64,000 bases of DNA from an uncultured Alistipes sp. (GTDB lineage Bacteria; Bacteroidota; Bacteroidia; Bacteroidales; Rikenellaceae): assembly GCA_900539755.1 (NCBI GenBank), contig UQDC01000002.1, positions 124,001 through 188,000 of the forward strand, in the 5' to 3' direction. Made by a program: the position numbers and the translations under genes. Of the stretch, positions 8,288 to 16,833 are shown in pieces. The notes below the pieces were generated by a model. That model was given only the letters and a program-made list of their open reading frames with translations. It did not search any database and was not told the DNA's origin. Each line of letters begins with the position of its first letter. Within the stretch, counting starts at the first letter, position 1.

Positions 8288-9550
8288 TTATTGTTTGATT
8301 CCAGAGAGGGTCAGGTCGTCAATGCGGAATGCACCGTTTGAGATCAAACGCAATCGAAGATTATCCGAAGTGGGTATGGATGATGAAACGGTGCAAAGCA
8401 TCCAATTTGATCCCGATTGATATGAATAGGAGAGTGGAGTTCCATCTTCGGCGGATCCGGCTTCAGCTGCGTAAAGTGTCAGTTGTGAAGGATCGAACGA
8501 TCCTGTCATACAATAGAGTCCAAACGTGAATGTTAAAGAGGTATAGCCGGTGGTGTTCAGCCCCTCGATGTTGAATTTATTTCCGTTCGAAAGTAGCAGG
8601 TAATTGCCTCCTGAGGCGTTAGAGTATCCTGAAGATGCATATTCTGATAACGCTTCGATTTTGCCTGAACCCGAAAAACTGAACCCAGATTCAGGTTGGT
8701 TTTGCCAATCCGAGTAGGTGAGAACCAATTTGGCTGAACTGACCGGTGTGTCTCCGAGATTCTCTGAAAACAAAGTCTGCTTGGTGCCGGTTTCAGGCTC
8801 CTCCGGATCTCCGCCTGAGGTTGTGGGGAACGTAATTTCCATATCCTCATTGGTGACGGCTGTCGATACAGAAATGGATATGTTGGCATTCCCTGTTGTA
8901 ACTGGCAGCGGGTCTGCTTTGATGGTAATGTTATACAGCCTTTGACCTTTGAGCAGAATCTCTTGTTCGTATTCTTGTCCATCGGCTGTAATGGTTAGCG
9001 TAACATAGCCAGCCGGAAAATATCCTGTACGCGAGGCATTGCTGCCCGAAAAATCGAGACTGCCCGATGCACAGGTAATACGCGTGGAGTAGGTGGAATA
9101 TTGGGATTGGAATTCGTCAGAATAGTTAATTACAACTCCTGCATTGGTTTGGACGCATTCCAAAGCAACGGCCTTGGTCTCCCCCGCCAGGATGGAGAAA
9201 TCTTGGGATGCACCATATACAGGCAGATCGAACTCAGGCGCTGTAAAGGGTTGTGAGTAGACTTTGACCGTGTAGTCTCCTTCAGCAAGAGTAAGGCTGG
9301 GTGAGGTATTTGAGCCGATGGTCGGCAATTTTTCAACGATCTCTTCTCCCTGTACTACTTCGAGTGTAAAGGTGGTTAGGTCAGGTGTCGCTTTGGTTGT
9401 GGCGGTGCGGGTGATCAAATCAATGTGATCATCCATTTCGAGTTGGATGTTCAATGTGCCGGTGCCACCTGAAGGGTTGCGATCTTTGGAACAACCTGTA
9501 AAAAGCAGCAGTAGTGAGGCTACAATAGGTGTAAAAGCAAAGTGTTTCAT
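8288..9550 (-). CDS. DUF4493-type cell-surface lipoprotein
   Basis: I chose the ATG at 9550 because it opens a clean lipoprotein signal, MKHFAFTPIVASLLLLFTGC, with Cys at position 20 of the 420-residue product. The first half (about residues 30-220) is the Bacteroidetes DUF4493 pattern: GTLNIQLEMDD, FTLEVVQGEEIVEKLP, LAEGDYTVKVYSQ, ETKAVALECVQTNAGVVINY and KGQRLYNITIKAD. The C-terminal part, after a Pro/Glu/Thr linker, is a beta-rich domain (KLVLTYSDWQNQPESGFSF to FRIDDLTLSG) resembling jelly-roll anchor or sugar-binding modules. The function of DUF4493 is not known; related proteins are surface exposed. The gene stands alone, with 323 bases before the next gene upstream and no recognisable promoter. 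Confidence 0.75.
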   Translation of the reverse strand: MKHFAFTPIVASLLLLFTGCSKDRNPSGGTGTLNIQLEMDDHIDLITRTATTKATPDLTTFTLEVVQGEEIVEKLPTIGSNTSPSLTLAEGDYTVKVYSQPFTAPEFDLPVYGASQDFSILAGETKAVALECVQTNAGVVINYSDEFQSQYSTYSTRITCASGSLDFSGSNASRTGYFPAGYVTLTITADGQEYEQEILLKGQRLYNITIKADPLPVTTGNANISISVSTAVTNEDMEITFPTTSGGDPEEPETGTKQTLFSENLGDTPVSSAKLVLTYSDWQNQPESGFSFSGSGKIEALSEYASSGYSNASGGNYLLLSNGNKFNIEGLNTTGYTSLTFTFGLYCMTGSFDPSQLTLYAAEAGSAEDGTPLSYSYQSGSNWMLCTVSSSIPTSDNLRLRLISNGAFRIDDLTLSGIKQ

Positions 9551-9824
9551 ATGAGTTTGAGGTTTAGTAGTAATTTCAAGGGCTTTTACTGGTAGCATAA
9601 AGAGTCTGACTCGAGACAACAGGGTAGTAGTTGATAGTTATTAGTAGTATAGAGAAAATGATTTCGGCTGTAAAGTGTGTTTTAGTTAATAAGGACTTAT
9701 ATGTCGATGATAAAAGGCAGCGTCCTGCGTCAGCCATAAGCGGTATACAATAAATCAGGTTATCGCATACATTGCGCTATGAAAAAGGTCATCGCTGCCT
9801 TACGGTATCGAAGCAAGTGCTTCT
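9551..9824. other. intergenic region with an 88-base imperfect inverted repeat
   Basis: AAGGCAGCG at 9714-9722 is repeated inverted as CGCTGCCTT at 9793-9801. Inside, CATAAGCG and CGCTATG can pair with one bulge. On the minus strand the outer stem is followed by TTTTAT, so it could terminate a minus transcript or be a structured RNA. No coding gene is supported. Confidence 0.4.
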
Positions 9825-9858
9825 AAAAGAGCAACGATTCGAAATTTCGAATCGTTGC
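9825..9858 (-). terminator. terminator of the SIMPL gene
   Basis: A perfect palindrome with two 14-base arms occupies 9831-9858 (GCAACGATTCGAAA then its complement). On the minus strand it is followed by TCTTTT. It starts 15 bases after the SIMPL stop. Confidence 0.85.
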
Positions 9859-9873
9859 TTATCGGGCTTGAAT

Positions 9874-10593
9874 TTAATCTTTGAGATAATATTCAACCGT
9901 TGTTACCACTCTTACTGTTTTAATATAAGGAGTGTTTGCATCCCGGTCACTGATCGAAAATTGACCTTGATAGGCGGTACGGATTTTCCCCAGTTTGCTT
10001 TTGGAATCGTGTGCAAACTTTTCAGCAGTAGTACGTGCATTGGCTGTTGCCTCTTCGATCATTTTCGGCTTAATGTTATTTAGCCCCGTGTAAAGGAATT
10101 CGGTTCGGTATTGATAATCTTCACCGCCAATGGCAACACCTTGCTTAAGCAAATCGCCCTGCCGTTGCATCAGTTTGCGCACCAAATCGACATTTCCTGT
10201 TGCAACTGTTAATACAGTTGTAATATTGTATCGGTAGGGTGTCGAGTTGTAGTTTCCGTAACGTTCCGCTTTTAGATCTACCAATTGGGAAGGTGCGACC
10301 GTAATCTCTTTTTCATCGATACCATTTTCTTTGAGGAAAGAGATGATTGTAGCGTTGTTTTTTTCGATGTTGTTGTACAACTCAGGGAGATCATTTCCGA
10401 TGACCTTGTAAGTCAGGGGCCAAATGACACGGTCTGCTTTAACCTCTTGTTCAGAAAGTCCTTTGACTGTGACTACACGTTCACTCTCTTTAAAATGTAT
10501 GATTCCACTGCGAAGCATCCAGCCCAGCAAAACCATTCCTAAAGCCAAGATGGCTGCACTCAAAAGAGTGGTTTGAATTTTGTTTTTCTCCAT
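9874..10593 (-). CDS. SIMPL domain-containing (DUF541) protein
   Basis: A 239-residue protein with one N-terminal membrane segment (TTLLSAAILALGMVLLGWML) and an exported SIMPL/DUF541 domain. Family marks are VVTVKGLSEQEVKADRVIW near residue 40, GIDEKEITVAPSQ, LTVATGNVDLVRKL, the ATANARTTAEKFAHDSKSKLG helix and a C-terminal VRVVTTVEYYL. SIMPL proteins are periplasmic or surface proteins without a settled enzymatic role; some relatives (E. coli YggE) are linked to oxidative stress. It is monocistronic with its own terminator. No promoter consensus is evident in the bases upstream. Confidence 0.85.
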   Translation of the reverse strand: MEKNKIQTTLLSAAILALGMVLLGWMLRSGIIHFKESERVVTVKGLSEQEVKADRVIWPLTYKVIGNDLPELYNNIEKNNATIISFLKENGIDEKEITVAPSQLVDLKAERYGNYNSTPYRYNITTVLTVATGNVDLVRKLMQRQGDLLKQGVAIGGEDYQYRTEFLYTGLNNIKPKMIEEATANARTTAEKFAHDSKSKLGKIRTAYQGQFSISDRDANTPYIKTVRVVTTVEYYLKD

Positions 10594-10980
10594 GGTAGTT
10601 ATAATTTCGTTGTAAGTTAGAATTTTTTAGTAGATATTCCAAACGGTTCAATTGATGTTGTGTTTAGGTGTTGATGTGCGTTTTATCTTTCTATGGTTTA
10701 ACTAAAATATGAATTTTTTTGTTTGATCCTTTAGGAAGTTGAAAAGTGGGCGTTCATTATGTTGACAAGGAGATGTGTTTATAGCAACGAATAATGTGCC
10801 AGAAGATAGAAGTGCTTCAGTTTTATTGTTGTCATGGGCATAACGAACACGGAATGGAAAATGTTTGGATGCGTGCAACGAATAAACATGATTAGGCATC
10901 TATCATATATCAATGTATAATAAATATACTGCTTAACGTATGTTGATCGACACTTGTCGATGGTAAACAATTCAAGAAAT
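10594..10980. other. AT-rich divergent intergenic region
   Basis: 387 bases between the divergent SIMPL and DUF4251 genes. I see no clean TAnnTTTG box on either strand (TATCTTTC near 10685 is the closest) and no coding gene. Confidence 0.4.
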
Positions 10981-11562
10981 ATGAAACGTCTTATATTATT
11001 CAATCTTTTGTTGGGAATGGTTGTCTTGTGCAGTACCAGTGTAGAGGCTCAAACCCAAGATCAAAATCGTAAAATTAGTCGAAAAGAGCAGCGAGAGATC
11101 GCACAGCAACAGGCTAATCAGCAATTTGAAATTGCCCGTCAGGCTTTGAAAGATAGTATGTTTGTTGTAGAAGTTGATCGCATTATAGGGCAGCTGGGTA
11201 GAACTGTTTACGTGTCTGCTAATGAAAATTTTGTGCTGATGAATCGTGATTATGCTTCAGTCCAACTTGCTGTTCTACCAGCTCATGCAGGTATGAATGG
11301 CGCTGGTGGAATAACGTTGGCTGGTAATGCTTCTGATGTGCAAGAACGAATCGATAAACATGGAAATGTAACCTGTCAATTTCGTGTACAAGGTAATTCC
11401 ATTTCTTCAACTGTCATCGTAACTCTATATAAGGGGGATAATCAGGTCTCAGCTGTCATGAATTCGACCTTTAACAATGGTCGAATAACCTTTTATGGAA
11501 GATTGTTTCCCGCTAACGCTTCAAAAGTGTTTAAAGCTCAGCCAAATATTCTTGTTCCATAA
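10981..11562 (+). CDS. DUF4251 domain-containing exported protein
   Basis: The ATG at 10981 gives a 193-residue product with a Sec signal (MKRLILFNLLLGMVVLCSTS..VEAQ). A basic, Gln-rich helix follows (RKISRKEQREIAQQQANQQF), then the DUF4251 core: FVVEVDRIIGQLGRTVYVSANENFVLMN, SVQLAVLPAHAGMNGAGGIT, a GNVTCQFRVQGNSIS strand and FNNGRITFYGRLFPA. DUF4251 is a Bacteroidetes-specific beta-rich domain of unknown function found in secreted proteins. The next gene, 84 bases downstream, encodes a similar-sized exported protein, and one terminator follows both, so they are probably co-transcribed. Confidence 0.8.
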   Translation: MKRLILFNLLLGMVVLCSTSVEAQTQDQNRKISRKEQREIAQQQANQQFEIARQALKDSMFVVEVDRIIGQLGRTVYVSANENFVLMNRDYASVQLAVLPAHAGMNGAGGITLAGNASDVQERIDKHGNVTCQFRVQGNSISSTVIVTLYKGDNQVSAVMNSTFNNGRITFYGRLFPANASKVFKAQPNILVP

Positions 11563-11645
11563 ATTATCTAAGTTTAACGCGTTGTTTTGTTGAGAACAAT
11601 TGTTAACTTGCTGTAACTACAACAACTAACTTAAAATAACCTGTG

Positions 11646-12194
11646 ATGAAAAGGATCTTTTTATTCAGTCTGTTATTGTGTTTAGGAATGGGTTCTGTGT
11701 CAGCTCAAACCGAAAACAAGTCGAAAAGTGATCAGCGTAAACTATTGGAGGCACAAGAGGGTGCGCAAAAATTCCAAATGGCTAAAATCGCACTGAATTC
11801 TCGTAATTTCGTCTGGGAATTCTATGACCCGCGCAGTACGGATAAGTCTAAAGTCTGCTATAATTTTATGCGGGTACAAGGCGATTCGATCTTTTTTCAG
11901 GCTGCATGGTCTGCACAGGGAATGCGTCGTGAAGGATTCCGACAAAGTGTGGGTAAAATCGATACCTTTACAATGATACCGGATAAGAAGGGGAACATTA
12001 AAATTACATTAGTGGCACAAATGACAGATGTCCAAAGTGCTTGGCGTTCAACGTGGACTTTGACTCGCACATTTAAACTGTTCCGAGGTAGTAACTATGC
12101 TCCTTGGATGGGTAGCTGGGTCGGATATATCGTTTTGCCATCGCAATCTAATGCAGTGGAATTGAATGGTTCAATGCGACCATACGTGCCATAA
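11646..12194 (+). CDS. small exported protein, probable divergent relative of DUF4251
   Basis: I used the ATG at 11646; an overlapping GTG one codon earlier is less likely. The 182-residue product has a signal peptide (MKRIFLFSLLLCLGMGSVSAQ) nearly matching its neighbour's layout, then a basic helix (SDQRKLLEAQEGAQKFQMAKIAL) and a beta-rich body (FVWEFYDPRS, GDSIFFQAAWSAQGM, TRTFKLFRGSNYAPWMGSW). The order signal-helix-FVxE-beta and a YKG/FRG segment parallel DUF4251, but the conserved GxGGIT centre is absent and I cannot assign the family firmly. Function unknown. It shares a terminator with the upstream DUF4251 gene. Confidence 0.65.
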   Translation: MKRIFLFSLLLCLGMGSVSAQTENKSKSDQRKLLEAQEGAQKFQMAKIALNSRNFVWEFYDPRSTDKSKVCYNFMRVQGDSIFFQAAWSAQGMRREGFRQSVGKIDTFTMIPDKKGNIKITLVAQMTDVQSAWRSTWTLTRTFKLFRGSNYAPWMGSWVGYIVLPSQSNAVELNGSMRPYVP

Positions 12195-12324
12195 AATATT
12201 TGTTTACTTTCTTGTCAATGAATGAAGTAAATTAGAAGGAATACAACAACAATTTGGATCAATCGCAATGTTGCATCGGAGTGTAGATTCATGAGTTTGT
12301 AATATATATGTATTAAAGGGAAAT

Positions 12325-12363
12325 GAGCGCTGTAGAGATTTGTAAATCTACGGCGCTCGTTTT
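12325..12363 (+). terminator. terminator of the DUF4251 pair
   Basis: GAGCGCTGTAGA pairs with TCTACGGCGCTC (one G-T pair) around a 10-base loop and is followed by GTTTTG. It sits 130 bases after the second gene. Confidence 0.8.
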
Positions 12364-12574
12364 GTATAGGAACTATATCTCTTTGATGACTATATAGAAA
12401 TCTCTCTGACGCATGATTGTTGAAGGTGGCGTTTATCAAACTTTATATTATGATCAGGGCAGTTTTGAGGCATGTTTGTAAACGGTATTCTCTGTCGATT
12501 AAGTTAAAGCCCTTTTTTTGATATGTAGTAGTCGCGTTTTTTAACATGATATATTAATCTTGAGGTTGACTAAT

Positions 12575-12613
12575 AAAAAAGCAGAGCGAATTTTGTTCGC
12601 TCTGCTTTTTTTT
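12575..12613. terminator. bidirectional terminator after fucI
   Basis: GCAGAGCGAA and TTCGCTCTGC form a 10-bp stem flanked by a run of A on the left and eight T on the right. It can stop fucI transcription (minus; the gene ends at 12630) and any plus-strand read-through. Confidence 0.9.
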
Positions 12614-12629
12614 GTATACGGGGTACAGA

Positions 12630-14417
12630 CTATTTGTACAAGCCACCGTAGTTTTGGCAGGCACGATAATCTGCACCTTCGGGATCCATGCCGAATGCAG
12701 CCCATGCACTCGGACGGAAGATCTTCGATTCATCCACATTGTGCATGCAGACAGGAATACGCAGCATGGATGCCATCGTAATCAAGTCGGCTCCAATATG
12801 GCCGTAGCTGAATGCACCGTGGTTGGCACCCCAGTTATTCATAACGGAATAAACATCTTTGAAGGCGCCTTTGCCGGTCAGACGTGGAGCGAACCAGGTC
12901 GTAGGCCAGCAACGGTCGGTACGTTCGTCGAGAATCTTGTGTACATCGGGTTCCAGTTCGACGGTGTATCCCTCTGCCAGTTGCAGAACGGGACCCAGAC
13001 CTTTGATCAGGTTGAGGCGAACCATGGTAACAGGCATACCTGCTTTCGATACGAAATGAGATGAGAATCCACCTCCGCGGAAGTAGTCGCGGTTGGCAGG
13101 ATACCAGGTGGTCGCTTTCAGACATTTTTCAGCCTCCTCATCGGTAATCTCCCAGAAAGGTTTCATAGCAGGCTGGCCGTTCAATGTCTGTTGACCGCTG
13201 CCGTCGAGGCTGGCTGCTCCTGAGTTGATCAGATGGATGAATCCGTTTGCTGCGGCACCGGTAGGACGTTTGCCCGTTACACGCTCAACGGCTTCAGGAC
13301 TCCAATAGGTGCGTACATCAGCAAATACCTGAGCACTGCCGGTCAGCAATTTGCCAAACAGCATAGCAACACCGTTCAATGAGTCGTTTTCAGTAGCCAT
13401 CACAAAGGCTTCACGTACACCGTTCCAGTCGAATGATGAGTTCAACATTGCCTCTGCAAAGTCACCGTTAGGCAGGTGATCGGTCCACTGACGTTGACCC
13501 TGGAAGCCGGCTGCAATGGCATTGTGTCCCAAAGCCTCCTCTTTGAAGCCCATCTCGAGCAGTTTCGGGTTGCCGCACATCAGGTCTCGCATGATCATCA
13601 TCATCTTGACGATGTATTCCCAATCGGCATCTTTTTGTGCACGATCTTTCTGTTTGGCAGCAGGGTTGAAATCGTGACCTTCGTTGACCTTGCAATACTT
13701 CTCGGTCCAAGCCATCGCTTTCTTGAACTCCTCTTTGTCATAGATGCCTTCGTCTATGCGGCGGATAATCTCGACCTCATCAACCGATTCGTTGCGCATG
13801 CCCAGATAGGTCTGGAAGAAGTCTGTATCAACGATTGAACCGGCGATACCCATGGTAACCGAACCAATCGAAAGATAACTCTTGCCACGCATCTGTGCTA
13901 CGGCGATACCGGCACGGGTGAAACGCAACAACTTTTCTTTAACATCTTCTGGAATCGTCTGATCGTCTGCGTCCTGTACGTCGTGACCATAGATACCGAA
14001 CGCAGGCATACCTTTCTGGTTGTGACCGGCCAAAGCGGCTGCCAAATAAACGGCACCCGGACGTTCTGTACCGTTGAATCCCCAGATTGCTTTGGGCATA
14101 CGATCATCATAATCGATGGTCTCACTACCGTAGCACCAGCAAGGGGTTACTGAGATGGTCAAGCCGACGCCCTCTTTGCGGAATTTTTCGGCGCAAGCGG
14201 CAGCTTCAGGTACACGACCAATGGTAGAATCGGCGATTACACACTGTACAGGTGTACCGTCATTGTATTTCAAAGTTGAGGTGATCAATTCGGCTACACG
14301 TTTAGCCATATTCATCGTTTGATCCTCAAGAGATTCACGTACGCCACCCTGACGTCCGTCGATTACGGGACGGATACCCACTTTGGGGTTCTCTCCGATA
14401 AATCTTTTTGTCTGCAT
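12630..14417 (-). CDS. fucI: L-fucose isomerase
   Basis: This 595-residue protein matches FucI throughout in length (~591 in E. coli) and motifs: KVGIRPVIDGRQGGVRESLE at the start, TISVTPCWCYGSE, WGFNGTERPGAVYLAAALA, GYGHDVQD-like FGIYGHDVQD, MRGKSYLSIGSVTMGIAGS, and the metal-site region MATENDSLNGVAMLFGKLLTG. It converts L-fucose to L-fuculose in the cytoplasm; members also accept D-arabinose. The fuculokinase and aldolase that complete the pathway are not in this window, so the gene stands alone, though the GH106/GH28 cluster nearby attacks pectins that also carry fucose. A TATATTTG box lies about 85 bases upstream and a terminator follows. Confidence 0.96.
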   Translation of the reverse strand: MQTKRFIGENPKVGIRPVIDGRQGGVRESLEDQTMNMAKRVAELITSTLKYNDGTPVQCVIADSTIGRVPEAAACAEKFRKEGVGLTISVTPCWCYGSETIDYDDRMPKAIWGFNGTERPGAVYLAAALAGHNQKGMPAFGIYGHDVQDADDQTIPEDVKEKLLRFTRAGIAVAQMRGKSYLSIGSVTMGIAGSIVDTDFFQTYLGMRNESVDEVEIIRRIDEGIYDKEEFKKAMAWTEKYCKVNEGHDFNPAAKQKDRAQKDADWEYIVKMMMIMRDLMCGNPKLLEMGFKEEALGHNAIAAGFQGQRQWTDHLPNGDFAEAMLNSSFDWNGVREAFVMATENDSLNGVAMLFGKLLTGSAQVFADVRTYWSPEAVERVTGKRPTGAAANGFIHLINSGAASLDGSGQQTLNGQPAMKPFWEITDEEAEKCLKATTWYPANRDYFRGGGFSSHFVSKAGMPVTMVRLNLIKGLGPVLQLAEGYTVELEPDVHKILDERTDRCWPTTWFAPRLTGKGAFKDVYSVMNNWGANHGAFSYGHIGADLITMASMLRIPVCMHNVDESKIFRPSAWAAFGMDPEGADYRACQNYGGLYK

Positions 14418-14672
14418 GATAATGGTTTTATATTGCTATTTGTCAATATCTTAATTTCCGAATCCGTGAGATTGATTCGGATAATCGCTTAACATACAAA
14501 TATAAAAAAATATCTCGAATCTTTTTCCTCTATATGAGATTCCTCTGGAAGAGCATTTTTATTGTGAATGACTCGTATGGTGGAGGAACGTTTTAACGCT
14601 TTGTGTGCGGCGATAAAGACTCAGGAGAGAATTGAAGCCAATGATGACCGATGTAATGAAATGGGCATGAGA
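14418..14672. other. fucI upstream region with a -7 box
   Basis: The minus strand reads TATATTTG at 14497-14504, a consensus -7 box for fucI. The -33 element is not clear. Nothing else is recognised between fucI and the ccsA stop. Confidence 0.5.
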
Positions 14673-16673
14673 TCAGGCTTTGGGTTTGCGTTCTTTCCGA
14701 TAACGGATGCCGGCCCAAAGGATGATTCCCCCGATGAGAACAATGCCGATGATGACGGGGGCAAGAGAGATCTCTCCACTGCCACCATAAGCATGTAAGC
14801 CAGACAAGTAATAGTTGACGCCGAAAAAGGTCATCAGTACAGAGGTAATTGCAGTAAGAGACATGGCTGCAAAGGCGTAGTCGTTGTTCATGCGTGGAAT
14901 ATGGTGTGAGTGTGTGATAAAGGCGTAAACCAATAAGGTAATCAGAGCCCAGGTCTCTTTGGGGGCCCACCCCCAGTAACGGCCCCAGGATTCGTTGGCC
15001 CAAATGGCACCGAGGAAGATTCCGGCTGCCAGTAAAACCAATCCGATCAGCAGGGTTAATTCTCCGATGATGCGCAGTTCTCGTTGAGGCCGGCCGAGAA
15101 TGATGGCAATGAGTGCGGCAAGACCTGTTATTGCTCCGATGCCGAAAAATCCATAGCTGGCTGTAATGACCGAGACATGGATCATCAGCCAATAGGATTT
15201 GAGAACCGGTACCAATGGCGTGATTTGCGGATCGAGCCAATTCAGATTCGAGACGAACAGAACGACACCGCCCATTAGGGTGGCGAGGGCAAGGGTGAGT
15301 GTCGAGCGGCGGGCAAAGAGCAGTCCTGCCAAAACGGTTATCCATCCGACGTACACCATAGATTCGTAAGCGTTGGTCCAGGGGGCACGACCTGAAATGT
15401 ACCAACGCAGCCCCACTCCGACGCTTTGCCAAAGAAACAGCAACAAAATCAATGTGATGAGTAATTGGGGAAGATGAACGAATAGCAACTTATTGCGTCG
15501 TAGCTGCGGACGACAGAAAATAACCACTAACAGCAGAAATCCCAAAATCAGGTAACCTCGGAAGGCGGTACGGAAAATATCGGCGTGGTTGTAAAATATC
15601 TCGGCGTTAATTTGAGCAAGGGAGGGAAGAGTCCCTGCGGCATGACTTTGCTGATACTGTTCGAGTGTGTGAAGTAACCCGATTCGTTGCTCAGCCGCCA
15701 TACGGTTGGTGTCTGACAGTGCTGTAAGATAGTTGCGCAGGGCTGTGACAATGAATGCTGAATCACTTGCGGGTAACCCATGCAGATCATCTCCTGTGGA
15801 ATACCATCGTAAACGAGCCGTAGCGATGCCTGGTTGTGAGTCAAGAGGGGAATCCGGTGCTGTCGAATTACGCTCTGTATGTGCCGTTGTTCCGGAGAGT
15901 GTGTCCGTCGAAGAGGGTAGAGGCAGGGCTGTTGAAGGAAAAATAGCCAGCATATGGCCGGTGATAAGGCCGTACAGAATATTGACCTTCTCATCGAGTT
16001 TGATCAGCTCTTTGTCCCGTTTGTTGCGGATTTTGGCAGGTTTGGCGTATGCTCTTTCAACCTGTTGGGCGGGAATGTACGCCTCCTGATCAGTGAAAAG
16101 ATCAGCCAGTGCAATATGTTTGTTTGAGTGGTTGGCTGATTGCCGTCCGTTAGCCTGAAGCAACTCCGCTCTTAGGGACTTATTGCCGAGCTCCAATAAC
16201 GGTTCATGTACCCATCGGACAGGATCGGCCAACAAATGGATCAACCAACGGGTTCCGTCTAACTGTTGGTAGTGGTCCCGATGGTATAATTTCCGGAGTA
16301 GTTCGGATGCGTAGGTGTCGATCGGTTCAATACGACCCTGCGGCATCTGGACTAATAGCTTGCCGAAATGTGCGACCTCCTCCTCGGTAAGTGGTAATGG
16401 GTTGGGTAAGTTGTTTTGGTGGAAGGTGGAAATTCTGTTAATCGGAGAAATGGCATTTGAGGCAACAGAGTCGGTCGTTGTCGATTGGGCCAATGGTTGT
16501 GCTGAAGAGGAAGCCTCTGTTATGATTGGGGCCGCATCTGCCGACGTGATCGAGAACCATGAACATAAAATTAATGTCCCTAATAGTCCCAACAATTTGG
16601 TTGGATGGAGGTATAGCTTCTGAATCGGAAGGAAAATAAAGCGAGTTATGTTCCGGGGCATGGTTGGGAGCAT
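14673..16673 (-). CDS. ccsA: CcsA/CcmC-type cytochrome c assembly protein with a long exported N-terminal domain
   Basis: The 666-residue product (a start at 16661 is also possible) has an N-terminal hydrophobic segment around residues 25-45, a large soluble region (about 50-365, including MPQGRIEPIDTYASELLRKL) and then about eight membrane segments forming a cytochrome c assembly domain. The tryptophan-rich haem-presenting motif is at residues 558-575, WANESWGRYWGWAPKETW. Possible haem-ligand histidines are His499 (WLMIHVSV) and the HSHH cluster near 588-591. CcsA works with ResB/CcsB to export haem and attach it to CXXCH apocytochromes. The position usually occupied by Asp in the WWD motif (WxWDPKETW) is Ala570. 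No ResB, nrfA or nrfH neighbour is present, which is unusual for the family. Confidence 0.85.
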   Translation of the reverse strand: MLPTMPRNITRFIFLPIQKLYLHPTKLLGLLGTLILCSWFSITSADAAPIITEASSSAQPLAQSTTTDSVASNAISPINRISTFHQNNLPNPLPLTEEEVAHFGKLLVQMPQGRIEPIDTYASELLRKLYHRDHYQQLDGTRWLIHLLADPVRWVHEPLLELGNKSLRAELLQANGRQSANHSNKHIALADLFTDQEAYIPAQQVERAYAKPAKIRNKRDKELIKLDEKVNILYGLITGHMLAIFPSTALPLPSSTDTLSGTTAHTERNSTAPDSPLDSQPGIATARLRWYSTGDDLHGLPASDSAFIVTALRNYLTALSDTNRMAAEQRIGLLHTLEQYQQSHAAGTLPSLAQINAEIFYNHADIFRTAFRGYLILGFLLLVVIFCRPQLRRNKLLFVHLPQLLITLILLLFLWQSVGVGLRWYISGRAPWTNAYESMVYVGWITVLAGLLFARRSTLTLALATLMGGVVLFVSNLNWLDPQITPLVPVLKSYWLMIHVSVITASYGFFGIGAITGLAALIAIILGRPQRELRIIGELTLLIGLVLLAAGIFLGAIWANESWGRYWGWAPKETWALITLLVYAFITHSHHIPRMNNDYAFAAMSLTAITSVLMTFFGVNYYLSGLHAYGGSGEISLAPVIIGIVLIGGIILWAGIRYRKERKPKA

Positions 16674-16710
16674 TATGAAAATATCAGAGAAAATCTGGCG
16701 ATACGAAAAT

Positions 16711-16752
16711 ACGAAAAATAAAAACTCCCGTGTCGTATGACACAGGAGTTTT
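16711..16752 (-). terminator. terminator of the GH28/GH106 operon
   Basis: AACTCCCGTGTC and GACACAGGAGTT pair (one mismatch) and are followed on the minus strand by TTTTTATTTTT. It lies about 80 bases beyond the last gene of the cluster. Confidence 0.85.
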
Positions 16753-16833
16753 TAGGTTTTGGACTATATTGTAGCCTATGGGTATTTTCTCGAAAGGGGG
16801 CAATGTCGCCCCAATGAGAGGACATCCTACATG

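Noticed and set aside
15733..16089. Open frame of about 118 codons on the plus strand inside ccsA
   Set aside because: Lies opposite a well-supported gene and shows no family similarity.
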